Shown piece after piece: positions 22,830 through 33,594 of a DNA stretch of 64,000 nucleotides. Below the pieces are notes generated by a model. That model had not been told where the DNA came from, ran no database searches, and was given only the letters and a program-made list of their open reading frames with translations. The translations under genes and the position numbers were made by a program. Positions within the stretch are counted from its first letter, which is position 1. The number at the start of each line of letters is the position of its first letter. Location of the stretch: positions 124,001-188,000 of the forward strand of contig WHVD01000074.1 of assembly GCA_015178975.1 (NCBI GenBank), read 5' to 3'. This DNA is from Hysterangium stoloniferum (Eukaryota; Basidiomycota; Agaricomycetes; Hysterangiales; Hysterangiaceae).

Positions 22830-25800
22830 ACAGTCAAATGTCAAGTCCATTTTCATTTTCCCAAATGTCTAACACTTCTATGTCTTCAAGGGCCCTGTGA
22901 GGCAGCCATTCATCATGGTTCTTTCCAAGACCCACCCAGTGTACCAAGTATTGGACACCATGGCTGTGCCAGCATGCATCAACAATCCTATTGATGAGTG
23001 TCTCTTCAGTGCCATTTTCTGTGACTACTATGCCAGGGTGGGTGAGGGCACGATTTGGGAAAATGGTGGTGTCATTTGGAATGAGTGGTTTGAGGAGGCT
23101 GGAGTGGAACCCCAGGTATGAAGTGGGATTGTTTGGAAGTTGTAAGGTATAGACTAATTTGTCAGGGAAGGCATGTGTGATCTCATACAGGCCATCAAAA
23201 CAGGGCATGAACTTTGCGACCCACTTCTTTCCTTTTCATTTGTAGTTATGGCAACAGTGTGTAGTAGATAGCATTACCAATTCATCCACTTTGTATTGGA
23301 CTTCTGAACCTCGGTGTTCATCCACATGATAGGAATGACAAATGTTTGCAGCAGTGAGGTTGTCCTGTGCTTCCTGGACATCTAACTCCAGGTGGCACAG
23401 GATCTCATGTGCTGACACCTCAGCAGGGGTGACACTTGGGGGTAAGGGTGCTAGTGGAGGAATAAGGCATGGAGAGTGTCCTGTTTTTGGCTAGAATGGA
23501 GAGAAGCCTGTGGAGGAGCAAAATGTACTTGAGTAAGTTGTGCCACCCATCCCTTCTGGTTGATATCAACATGTATTGAATCAGCTGGTTGAGGGTCCTG
23601 TTGGTTTGCTTGCTGGAGCCATCGCTTTGTGGGTGGTAGGCAGTGGACATCTTCAATTTAACTCTGGAAAGTTTGTGTAACACCTTCCAGAGTTCAGATG
23701 TAAAGAGTGGGTCACAATCTGATACAATATTTAGCATTAACCTATTTTTGCAATACCATTCATCAAAGAGTACAACTGTGATCTGTGCTACAGAATAAGA
23801 AGAATGTATGGGTGTCAGTCATGGTCATGACTGTATCTGTCCCCTGTTCTTCAGGGAGAGGACCAATGAAATTGATAGCAACAGTATCAAAACAGCCATC
23901 TGGGACTAGATGGGGGTGTAAGGGACCACTAGGCCAGCTGGTTTGGTCTTTATTCCTCTGACATTTAGTGCATGAGGGTATGTATGCTGTCTCTAAATCT
24001 CACCTCATGTTGGGCCAGTAGTAGGAGTGCTGAAGAGATTTGTAGCTTTTCTCAAATATGGAATGACCCAGGGTGTAGGTGCAAGATGGTACAATGTTTC
24101 TCAGATCAGGATGTCACAAGGGATAATGAGTCAGTGTCTAACATAAAGGAGACTGGCTTCTTTCCTTGCACCTTTTATGCTTCCTGCAGTGACATCGCTG
24201 TTGAGCTGTTTACAAAAGCCATCCTGGAGGCAACCTTGCCAGATAGTGTCCAGTAGGGTGGGGTCAGTAGTGATGTTGATCATTCCTCCAATGGTGCTCT
24301 TCTTCAGGGATCGGGTGTGTGCTAATGCACAGGCAGCTTGCATAGCATTGGGATCATAGTCAGGCATGTGAGATAGAGAATCAGCAATGGTGTTGTCTTC
24401 CCCTCGGATATAGACAATGTTGAAATCGAAATCTGTGAGGTACATAGACCAGTGCATCTGTCAGTGAGCCATCTCCTTCTGTGACTGGAAGTACTCTAGT
24501 GTTTGGTGGTCTGTGTAGACCTCAAAATGGCACCCTAAGAGATAGGTACACCACTTCTCGAAGGCCTTGATAATGGCTAATAGTTCCTTCTCATGGACTG
24601 GGTAGTTGCATTCATCATTGTTCAACTGGCATGAATGGTAAGCAACAGGTTGGGCTGTGGTCCAATCCTTGTCAAAACTATGCATAGCACCTATGTGTCA
24701 ATTGATGGCATCAGTAGTCAGGAAAATCTTGCCTATTGGATCATCATAATCAATTACTGTGAGACACTCTGTACTGGTGACCAATCGTTTGATAGCATCA
24801 AAGGCCTGTTGGTGTTCTGGAGTCCAGATGGGGAATTGGCGGTCACATTCTTTCATAGTTAGGGGGATAAGACACTGGTGTGTTCTGTTAAGGCAGGGAG
24901 GAATGCCGAGATGTAATGGGTGAGTCCCAGAAAACCCTGGACATTCATGGCTGTGGTTGGCTGGGGCCAGTTGGTGATGTCTTCTGTCTTCTAGGCATCT
25001 GGGCAGATGCCTTCTGAGGAGATGTGGTGTCCAAGGAAGGAGAGCTCCCTAGCAAAAAGGACAGACTTGTTGGGATTGCAATACAACTTGGCAGCATGCA
25101 GTTGTAGTACTTCTCGTACATTGCATTCATGTTCTTCCAGTATCTTTGACCATATAATGATGTCATCCAGATATACATGGCAGATCTTCCTGAGTAAGTG
25201 ACACAGCACATCTGTCATATGCCATTGGTGTGTGGATGGTGCATTGCACCCTCCCATTACTCATACAGTCCCCAAAGGATGTGTATGGCTGTCAGGTGGA
25301 TGTCTTTGGGTGCACCCTGGTCTGGAAAAAGGAGTTTGTCATGTCTAATTTACCAAAGATCACACCCCACCCCACCCACAGTCTAACAGAATATCATCAA
25401 CCCGAGGCAGTGGGTAGTTGTCCCAGATGGTGTTCTTGTTGAGCTCCCAGTAATCATTAACCCATCATGGCGGTATGTCGAGAGCAGGTATGCCATTGCA
25501 GTATTTAGGCACACAGAATGCTGGGGATGCATATGCAGAGGATAATGGTCATATTTACCCGCTGCTAGGTGTTCCTCAAGGAGTATTTTCCAAGAATCAT
25601 GAAATTTTTCTTTGCTGTGGAATACGCTCATCTAGTCGTTATCTTAGAAGGGTCTTTTAGATTTATGTAGTGGTGTATGTGGGTTGGCAAATTAGACATA
25701 TCTGGTAACCTCAAGGGAAATCAGTCAGCGAAGGTAGCCTTCAACTCAACATCCTTTTCTGCTAACACTTCTTGTAAGGTGAGCCTCTTGATGGTTTCCC

Positions 25801-26354
25801 ACACCACAGTCATAATGGGAACAGGTAGCAGATACCCAGCTAGTGGTGGTTCTGAAGTCTCCCTGCTCTGAGTGGCCTGTGGTGCTTCATTATGTGGGTT
25901 TGTAGTGGTTGCCAGTTGTTTCCTCTGTTTGAGGCTCTTGGGCTGACAATGTCATAATTTACCCACTTGTCACACACTGTTTGCTTGATAGTGTCAATCA
26001 CTGTGGAGCATATCTGAAAACTATTAAGTATACCAAATTCTAATATACTCTAAAGGTCATTTAAACATCTGGGATGTGTTTCAAACATATGTAATTTGGT
26101 TTTTAAAACTTTGGGAATGTTTAAAACTTATTTGTATATTATGAAACAAAGCATCTTTCAGCACCTGAATACATAGATTATGAAAGAGTTTAGTAGATTA
26201 AAACATTAAGACTTTTAAAAAGCATATCCTTTTAAATGGTCCATTTCATGCATATACTGTATATGTTATTGACATCTCTAAATACATGTGTATTACATTG
26301 GAATGGGTCTGTCAATCTGAATAGATTTCTACTTGATCCAACATACCTGGAATA

Positions 26355-27343
26355 CAGTGGGTCAAAAAACTGCCCCAATGTTTGTGCATTTTAGAAAGAT
26401 TAATATTGTGTGAAGGAATGACATCAGTAAAAATTCTGAAAATTTCACATGGTATACTAGAACATGTTGGCTATCTACCAACTCAAGAAATCATGTGATT
26501 CCAATCAAAACTCATTTCTCAATAAATTAAAAGAAATAATCACTCATTGGGGCAGTTTTTTGACCCTCTATTATTTTACAATCTAATACTTTGTATAACC
26601 CCTCTTTGCCTTTAAAACTGCCTGTATCCTCCTAGGCATGCTTTCTATTAGCTTCTGGCATGTCTCTGGTGGTATTTCAGCCCACTCCTTTGCCACCCTG
26701 TCCCATAATTTATGTACTCCTTTGGGTGGTATGTCCTATTGTTGGAGTTTGGCCTTGAGGTGTTGCCAGAGGTGTTCAATGGGATTTAGATCAGGGGATT
26801 GGGCAAGCCACTTCATGGGAATGATGTTATTGTCAGAAAACCACTGGTCTGCCTTTTTTGAGATATGTTTTGGATCATTGTCCTGTTGGAAGTACCACTT
26901 ATCCTCAGCCATCTCCAAACTTTCAATGCTCTCCTCCACTCCCTCCTCCAAAATCTCACAATACTGCACTGCATCCATGTTCCCCTGCACCTCTATCAGC
27001 TTCCCCACCCCATTCCAGCCTATACATCCCCAAACCATCAAGTTATTCCCCCCTTCCATGTTTGACAATTCACATGACCCACTCCTACCTTATACTGGTG
27101 TGTAACATTGAAAATCAGAGAAAATAATAGAGGGTCAAAAAACTGCCCCAATGAGTGATTATTTTGTTTGATTTATTGAGCAATGAGTTTTGATTGGAAT
27201 CACATGATCTCTGAAGTTGGTAGATAGCCAACATGTTCTAGTATATCATGTGAATTTTTCAGAATTTTTGCTGATGCCATTCCTTCACACAATATCAATC
27301 TTTCTAAAATGCACAAACATTGGGGCAGTTTTTTGACCCACTG
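26355..27343 (-). mobile_element. Tc1/mariner element, 989 bp, TSD TA
   Basis: Ends CAGTGGGTCAAAAAACTGCC and inverse, flanked by TA on both sides. Each terminal arm (about 26355-26570 and 27125-27343) carries the end motif twice, at its outer edge and, inverted, at its inner edge. Each arm is thus itself a mini inverted-repeat unit, and a shortened transposase lies between them. Confidence 0.88.
26736..27068 (-). pseudogene. Tc1/mariner transposase, C-terminal catalytic part only
   Basis: A 110-codon frame with the typical Tc1 catalytic blocks: GGNNLMVWGCIGW, then YFQQDNDPKHISKKA (second catalytic Asp), then SPDLNPIEHLW (third catalytic acid, Glu). Full transposases of this group are about 340 residues. 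The N-terminal helix-turn-helix part and the first acid region are missing, so the frame cannot make a working enzyme. The gene runs inward from the right arm. Confidence 0.85.
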
Positions 27344-28066
27344 TATATAGGTGGCTTCACTTAATAAAGAAAGCCATGGGATGAAAAATTTCCAATGATA
27401 TCTCACATATTTTACTAGGAAATAACTGCAGTTTAGCTTTTAAAAGACAAAGTACCAACAAAAGTATTACCAAGTATTTATATAGCTTGAAAAATTATAT
27501 ACAATAGGTTTTATTAATTGACTCTGAATGGTTTAGGATGTAATATGGAGAATTGTTTCTCATGGTTGGTGGTTAACAATATAATAGTCTCAGAATAGAT
27601 ACTGCTATTTAAGGATGAAGTTTTGTAGCAATATTGCTTGTATTAGTAACCATTTGATATTATGATGATTGCAGATAACCTCCTATGTGATGTGAGGAGA
27701 GAAAGGACATTCCCAAGATAAGTGGTATGGGTAATCCATCATTTACTTTCGCCTTAAATACTCCTGACTGCTATGCACCATTTCCTGATGTTACCTTAAT
27801 CCTAACAAACTCCTTGCAATTCAATGGCATGTTTGATAATGATGATAGATTATCTTTCACCATTGGTAGTGGGAATCAACAGAGGCCCAGCTGGGTGACT
27901 AAGGTGTCACTAATCACTGGTGGGACATGCAACATCAATGAGTGCTTTCACGGATATAGGGAAGTCAGATATGAGAGGTCCCGTCATCTCTATGGGTGCA
28001 TAAAGATGTGGGACCATGAAAGGAGTGTGGGGTTTGAGTGAGGAGGTGACATACGTGTCTGTGTCT

Positions 28067-28435
28067 TCATTGCTGCATTCTTGGATGTTGCCCATGGATG
28101 TTGCCCAGGGCTAGGCCTGCTGTAATACATGGTGCAGCTGCACGTGCCATGGTCGAGGTAAGAGGTTTGTATGTGGCAGCATCTGGCCATAACCTAGCCC
28201 TTTTAACTAATGATAGAAATAATTGTTCTATCAATCTCCCATCTATATTCATCGACTGAGACGTTATTTCGTTCCCAAAATTAAAGGCCCACCGGTGCCA
28301 AGAGTGAATCGCCTCCGGAAGAGTGAATACCGAGAATCCTAACCAAACAATGGCCAGCCCCGACATAATGATAAGCGAAAGGTGCACAACTATTAGCATG
28401 GGTATATAATGCCCATGTACGTGAGCCATTGACAC
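28067..28435 (-). CDS. open frame with one likely membrane segment, unrecognised
   Basis: 122 codons from ATG. A hydrophobic stretch near residues 12-35 (MLIVVHLSLIIMSGLAIVWL) could span a membrane; the rest is mixed and shows no motif. It lies between the Ty3 protease relic and the head of the first copy of the unknown gene at 28480, transcribed away from it. It may be chance. Confidence 0.2.
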   Translation of the reverse strand: MSMAHVHGHYIPMLIVVHLSLIIMSGLAIVWLGFSVFTLPEAIHSWHRWAFNFGNEITSQSMNIDGRLIEQLFLSLVKRARLWPDAATYKPLTSTMARAAAPCITAGLALGNIHGQHPRMQQ

Positions 28436-28479
28436 AAATAGGATTGCATGATTGCATGATTGTACATAAGAGGGAGGGT

Positions 28480-29540
28480 TTGTTTCGTAGCACTCGCTAA
28501 CTCAGCTACCTTTACTCCTCCACCCGCAACATCTCGTCAATCTGTCTGCCAGCAAGGTTCTACCGGAGGTTCCACACTGTCCTTATCGTCACAAGATGTC
28601 AGAAACCCCTCAACGAACAACCCGTCGGCTCCCAGGGCTTCTGCCTCTACCTTCCAAACCAACGGGATCATCCATGCTGGTCGGAGGGCTCTTGCAGTCT
28701 CGTCAGGACGGGGGAGTAACGCTAATCGGTCCATCCGGACGACCAAAGCCCATGGTGGTGTCGCGGAGGTGGATAGGGTGCTCGGGTGGGGAAAAGAGCG
28801 CATGGTATATGCGCCAAAGTCATCCCCAACCGTCATTATGCTGACCATGGGATCACGTTAAGGACATCCTGGGTGCTCGCGATGCTACTCGTTCCATTCG
28901 TCATCGCATATAAAGGACCGGCCGCTACCGCGAGAGATCATCTTCCCGTATTCTCTAGACGTTGTTCGTTCGGCGCCACCGACGACAATACATGGACCGA
29001 TGGATAAATGTGTGTTGATAACAAAGGTACCTATGTACAGGTGATGGCAAGCTCAAAGTCATTTAACTCACGTATGTTATTGTTGCTGCCTCATGAGATC
29101 ATTGGTCACCATGGCTCCACTAGAGAATGCCCGAATGCCTAGCGTTCAGTGGTGATTGGCGTTGTTAAATTAATAAAGACAGACGATATTTTGGGGAACG
29201 CAACATGGATAACACGCGCATATATCGTGTCAAACGTCTTACAAAAATGGATGTCGTCTTTTCGTGTTTCATCGACCTACTATTGAAGGTCACGATCCTT
29301 CAGGTCTCTCAAGGTATCGCAATTCCGAACGAAACATCCTTGTATTTCTGGATCTATATACTGATAGCCTGTGCGTGGAGCTGCCGCTAACAACGAATGT
29401 AAGTACAACCGACAACGCATGGTGTAAAGTCACTTTATGCTTACATAATCAAGGCCTGAAGGTGATGATCCCCGAGGACCATAGCCTACAGCGGGGCTTA
29501 CGACTTCGAAGATGCCCTCTCTAACGCAGAGTATAATAAA
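28480..29540 (+). pseudogene. unrecognised gene 'X', copy 1
   Basis: Pieces of a host-like gene: a Ser/Thr-rich head (about 28530-28700), then RSIRTTKAHGG and KERMVYAPKSSPTVI (about 28715-28840), then in another frame a membrane-type stretch SWVLAMLLVPFVIAYKG (about 28868-28918). A further block reads GDDPRGP and GAYDF and continues ALSNAEYN (about 29465-29535). The inverted second copy at 35840-36850 keeps the same blocks. Frame changes between blocks are partly introns and partly breaks (near the GDDPRGP block one base is missing relative to copy 2). I recognise no family. Confidence 0.4.
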
Positions 29541-29554
29541 ACTAGAGAGGTTTC

Positions 29555-29682
29555 TGTTAGTTTGAGTAATGCTAGCAGTGCTTCCCAGGGTCAGGTGGTG
29601 TAATGGTTAACACCCCTGCTATATATGCAGAAGCCCTGGGTTCAATCCCCAGTCTGGCCATTCATTATCTACACTTTTAACA
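29555..29682 (+). repeat. tRNA-like cassette, longer copy
   Basis: A 128-bp unit from TGTTAGTTTGAG to CTTTTAACA. The inner 72 nt (29589-29660) fold on paper as a tRNA: acceptor GGTCAGG pairs with TCTGGCC, D-arm GTGT/ACAC, an anticodon-like stem CTGC/GCAG with loop TATATAT, T-arm CTGGG/CCCAG. Box A and box B are intact. The loop lacks the invariant U33, so I read it as tRNA-derived, not as a working tRNA. In the sister locus (minus strand, about 35.7 kb) this place holds unrelated sequence. Confidence 0.7.
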
Positions 29683-29689
29683 CTTCCTT

Positions 29690-31176
29690 GTGGTCCAGAG
29701 ACGGCGGATGAACGGACCCATCTTGAGCATCTCTGTCACAATGCATCCGACCATGTTCCCGATGTCGGGGGTACCGTACCAGAAAGCACGGTACACATGC
29801 CCGGTTCTATTCTTCTCATCAAGCCGGGAATCTCAAACCACAACAACCAGTCACCAAAACGCTTTGGCGTTCCCTCGGCGCTTATGTGCAAATGGCCGAC
29901 ATTCTAGGTCCTGTCGGAATGGTCATGCCTAATACGCCCGAGGAAGATGGTACATCGGGAACTCAAGAAGTCCCTCGGTCAGATTCGCAGCTTCAGCTTC
30001 GCTTTGAGAACGTCATCGCTATGGTAGCACCAACCATGCTACATATTCCCACAGACAACTTGGAGGTCTATTCTCCCCATCCATACGGTGACCTTCAAAC
30101 GAATCGGATCATCGCCAGTAGATTGTGGTCTGTATACTCGGTCCATGTCCAAAATAGCAGAGTACGAGGATGGTTTGTTGGTTCCCTTGATAAACCAGTT
30201 CAAGTCGGATGGCGGTTGAAGATGCTTCTTTGGGAGTTTGGAGAAGCAGTTGGAGAGGTAGGTGTAAGGAATTTGGGGTGGTAGAAATAATTTCAACTCA
30301 CTTATATCATTATATTATATCCAAGGCCGTCTTATACGACAGCTCGATGGAAGGTCAAGGATCAATTGCAAGCATAGAAGACACCGGTCCATTCAAGGAG
30401 ACGCAAAGTCCATCCCTGATGTATACGATGAGGCACCCACGACAATTGTCGGCTGGTTGAGAATTAATTTAAGGATGCAAGGACAAGGAGTTGGATCAAA
30501 GATGACGAAAAACATCTCTGGCGAGTTGCGTATGTGTCGAAGCCTGGCATGTCTCTCGAAGAGCAAAAGGCAGAAGTTCAACAACGCATTCTCCACTTTT
30601 TTCCGGATAGAAGTATTGGATGCAAGGTCGTACATAGTAGCCCGTACAAAATACACCAACGATGCGCTGCAAGAGTATTGCTAATTGGAGATGCGGACGA
30701 TTCAAATAATTCTATTGATAAGGGAAAAGAGCTTCAGCGATCCATTTGATTTCCGATGAGAGAGTAGGTGATCCAGGACTCATCGCGGGTCTTCTGGACC
30801 CCGGTCCTTTGGGCCGAGCATTGTCAGCAGTACTACAGGGACGAGCCTCTGGATCCCTACTCGATGAATGGCAAACGCTGGGCCATAAAGCCTTCTCAGA
30901 ATATACGAATTCACAATCTATCAAAAGTAAAAGCACTTTTCAAAGAGGTATTATAGTGAGGATCCCGCTAACATTTGGACCCATGATGCAATCGCAGAAG
31001 TTAAGGCCAAAGAGCGTGATAGGGCCATGCTTCACTCAATGGCCGACAGGTGAATTCCCTGAGCATTACTGAGCACCTGAGATACTGTATTGGCCGTGGA
31101 TTGGATGGCTGAATACGAATCGGAGGAGACGTTGACTGCCAGACGCGCGATGAGACCCAGTTGGAGTGAGGCTTGA
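29690..31176 (+). pseudogene. FAD-dependent monooxygenase gene, copy 1 (broken)
   Basis: The clear part is the C-terminal half (about 30540-31176). It reads a MSLEEQKAEVQQRI block, SPYKIHQRCAAR, GRVLLIGDAD (30677 on, the second FAD-binding GD motif of PHBH-fold hydroxylases), TAGLLDAGPLGRALSAVL-type sequence and a DEWQTL...EYTN block. It ends with EDPANIWTHDAIAEV and EYESEETLTARRAMRPSW-SEA. The 5' part (29690-30330) is less certain, with a likely intron at 30260-30327. Frame shifts around 30490-30540 and 30740, and stops in the last exon, show it is dead. Such enzymes hydroxylate aromatic or polyketide substrates with NAD(P)H. No Rossmann GxGxxG start was found. Confidence 0.6.
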
Positions 31177-31560
31177 TACTTCCAAAATCATGATATGCGT
31201 ATGCGTAAGGTTACACTTGAACGCGTGACTTTATAGCACAGGGACTAAAGGAATGATGAATCCCTTTGAGGCAGCAGAGGACTAACAGTCATCGGGCAGC
31301 AGTCGACGTTGACTTTAACGAGCTGTCTTGGACAAATTTATTTGTACATGGTCTCTGATGGAGGAACGTGACATGTCTTTGACAATGCGCAATCACGCTA
31401 CCACTTGATTGTTCTCTTTGTTCCCTTGTCCTATTGTCTATCACCTTTTGTTCTATTTCCTATTTATACTACACATCATCTCCCATACCCCTCATCTCAT
31501 CTCGTCTTAATTCCGCACTCGATAGTCTTCAAAGACGTCCAGTCCATTTATTTTTCAGGT
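31177..31560. other. 3' flank shared among monooxygenase copies
   Basis: No gene. The first 150 bp (ACAGGGACTAAAGGAATGAT and the CAGCAGAGGACTAACAGTC words) recur downstream of the copies at 34365 (inverted) and 45480, so the duplicated unit includes the 3' flank. Confidence 0.6.
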
Positions 31561-32010
31561 AGCTCAGAAGTGTATGTTTGGTCGGAAGCAACTAGCGACA
31601 CCTAAGCCACCTATTGCTCCACCCTGTCAAAGTCCAAAAGCAAACAAAAAGCCGTCATACCTCCTGCCACTCGCACTCTTCGCAGTCAGCCGTTACCTAG
31701 CATCTCTTCCATTGAGCCTGACCCATTTGCCGACTCTGATTTCTCCGATTTTCTTTTTCCACCAACAACCATGTCTGGCACCACTCCTTCGGGCTCTGGG
31801 CAGCACCATCCATCATCCCGAGCACATCCCGATACGGTCCCTCCTCCTGACGAGACTCACAACCCTCCTCTTGTTGCACCTGCCGTACAGCCCTCACTGT
31901 CGTATTCGGAGCTCATAGGCATTCTTAGAACTATGGCTTCCCAGATTACGGCTCTTCAATTGTGAGTTCAACGCCTGTCGTCGTCAGACCAGCCAATTCA
32001 AACTAACATA
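31560..32010 (+). mobile_element. Ty3-type gag N-terminal relic, copy 1
   Basis: Reads an Asp/Ser-rich lead, an MSGTTPSGSGQ start and a helical end LIGILRTMASQITALQL, a layout usual for Ty3-type Gag N-termini in basidiomycetes. It is broken. The second copy at 46620-47725 is split by a solo LTR. Confidence 0.45.
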
Positions 32011-32596
32011 ATGAGTAAGAGGGTATTTTATTTGCCTTGTGCACTCATTAAGGTTAATGATACACAAGTGCTCCACAACATACGGCGGAGACAGGACATA
32101 GCAAGCCGGTTGATAGGCAACATATCATCACATTACTTTTGGGTGCATCAGTGTCAGTTCCAACTGTCATACGATATTGGAGCCCGGACGACTGGATTTA
32201 AAAACATTCTAGGGTGTGTTTTACCACTAGATGTCTTGACCACACCCACGTTAGGGGGGCGCTGTGGAACCAAGAGTTTTTATGGCTCACATCATCACAA
32301 GTGGTCATATGGGGCCCACGACCAGTTGGTCTCTTCGCGGGAGCTTTTCTAGACCCCCATGGTGTACAGGTCCGGATTCTGGAGGTACTTCTGAGTCCCA
32401 GCGACACCCCTTGTGCAGTCGGCTACCAGCCAGTGGTCATCAGTGAGGTTATCGAGGCGAATGTACTTAGAAACTGGCTCGCCGAAGTGAAAGAAATGTT
32501 TTCTATCCTTCTACAACATCAAAGAATGCCTTACATTCGTGCGTTATGATAATTCAAGTCGACGTCTTCTGTTTAAAAGGCTCTACATATTGATCA
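32011..32596 (+). repeat. repeat shared with 47725-48317
   Basis: Collinear with the sequence after the second gag relic (for example GTGCTCCACAACATACGGCG in both). No coding function recognised. Confidence 0.8.
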
Positions 32597-32999
32597 GTTC
32601 TCTCGAAGAGCACAAGGCAGAAGCCCAACAACGCATTCTCCCCTTGTTGCCGGATAGAAGTATTGGATGCAAGGTCGTACATATTAGCCCGTCCAAAATA
32701 CACCAACGATGCGCTGCACAGCTGCGTGCAGGAAGAGTATTGCTAATTGGCGATGCGGACCATTCAAATAATTCTATTGATAAGGGAAAAGAGCTTCAGC
32801 GATCTATTTGCTTTCTGATGAGAGAGTAGGTGGTCTAAGACTCACTGCGGGTCTTCTGGCCGCCGGTCCTTTGGGCCGAGCATTGTCAGCAGTACTACAG
32901 GGACGAGCCTCCGACTCCCTACTCGATAAATGGGCAACGTTGGGCCATAAAGCCTTCTCAGAATATACGAATCCACAATCTATCGCAGTGTGCAAAGAG
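32597..32999 (+). pseudogene. isolated 0.4 kb middle piece of the monooxygenase gene
   Basis: Starts at TCTCGAAGAGC and ends at GTGTGCAAAGAG, matching 30549-30946 of copy 1. It reads SIGCKVVHISPSKIHQRCAA, then GRVLLIGDADHSNN (better preserved than in copy 1) and DKWATLGHKAFSEYTNPQSI. The repeat around it is uninterrupted at 48317-48328, so the piece was inserted here. It is the segment missing at about 34624 in the inverted copy. Confidence 0.75.
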
Positions 33000-33180
33000 T
33001 CAGGTCGAACAAAGACTTGAACTCATTCTCTTCAGATATTTGCAGGTGCCGCTGTAATTCCTGATTGACAGTATCATATCCACACGCCAGTGTCTGTCGC
33101 CGATCAGAGGCTAAACCGGTGCCGTTGACAAAAAAGGGTGGGAAGAGGCACAATAAAGTAGTTCCCTATCCTTCTCAGCT

Positions 33181-33187
33181 TTCTCTT

Positions 33188-33231
<44 letters not shown>

Positions 33232-33244
33232 TCTTTCTTTCTTG
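33181..33244 (+). repeat. (CT)n microsatellite
   Basis: About 20 pure CT units with CTT-rich edges. The open frame across it is only Leu/Ser repeat. Confidence 0.95.
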
Positions 33245-33357
33245 ATTTTTAATGTGTGCATCTTATTTCGTCCCTTCTTATTTTGAGGTGGGGCTCTGAA
33301 GGCTAATTTTAGTGTTTGAGGATATAGTAAGCCCGTCGCTTCCATCGTAACTCCCAC

Positions 33358-33594
33358 CTACGTCGTTAACCTCCATTGCACAGCTTGGTGTCTAAGAAGG
33401 TAGTAAGTCAGACCGTTTATGATCCTGTGTTGTGAGACGGTACGGGCTACGATGAGGATGTGCGACTGGATGTGCAAATGTAAGCCCTGATTCCACTCTT
33501 CCAACACACTTTGTTGATTATGAGGCTTGCTGGCCACTTTCTCCCAGACGTCCTGGATCCATGGAGTGTCGTGAAACGAATAACGACGGATCAA
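33358..33594 (-). pseudogene. C-terminal fragment of an unrecognised gene (copy 1)
   Basis: 78 open codons with coding-like composition: YSFHDTPWIQDVWEKVASKP, then QSVLEEWNQGLHLHIQSH, ending QAVQWRLTT. The inverted copy at 46268-46504 keeps the same words but has a stop at one Trp codon (TGA near 46304). No domain recognised. It belongs to the segment duplicated with the monooxygenase tail. Confidence 0.35.

Larger units (their letters stand above)
26006..27682 (-). mobile_element. MITE with GAGGATATCTG-type ends, carrying a Tc1 element
   Basis: Without the inner Tc1 it is about 690 bp and is the inverted counterpart of 49976-50649. The ends are weak inverted repeats (GAGGATATCTG type) and the flanks CTGTG (26001-26005) and CTATG (27683-27687) make a near-perfect 5-bp TSD; the other copy has a perfect CTATG. 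It has no coding capacity and is inserted in the Ty3 relic. Confidence 0.75.
22830..28060 (-). mobile_element. Ty3/gypsy chromodomain element relic (pol)
   Basis: Minus-strand pol parts lie in the right order. Protease, about 28050-27690: VKALIDVACP, the DTG-like region. After the nested MITE come reverse transcriptase (about 25640-24940), RNase H (about 24690-24340, tether YIRGEDNTIADSLS), integrase core (about 23740-23420, STAYHPQSDG) and a C-terminal chromodomain (about 23210-22830, YLVHWVGLG...DEWLP). It is heavily broken, well over ten interruptions, and no LTR is assigned. A MITE that itself carries a Tc1 element splits protease from reverse transcriptase. Confidence 0.85.

Noticed and set aside
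28537-28848. 103-codon minus-strand frame at the head of gene X
   Set aside because: The plus strand shows acceptor-linked coding blocks kept in both copies; the minus frame is a shadow of GC-rich codons.
29589-29660. Functional tRNA gene (tRNA-Gln-like box A)
   Set aside because: The anticodon loop lacks U33, the anticodon is not credible, one stem pair is mismatched, and the second copy at 10257-10308 has lost the anticodon arm.
33065-33357. Open frames on both strands across the CT repeat
   Set aside because: Coding potential is created by the dinucleotide repeat (Leu/Ser or Arg/Glu).
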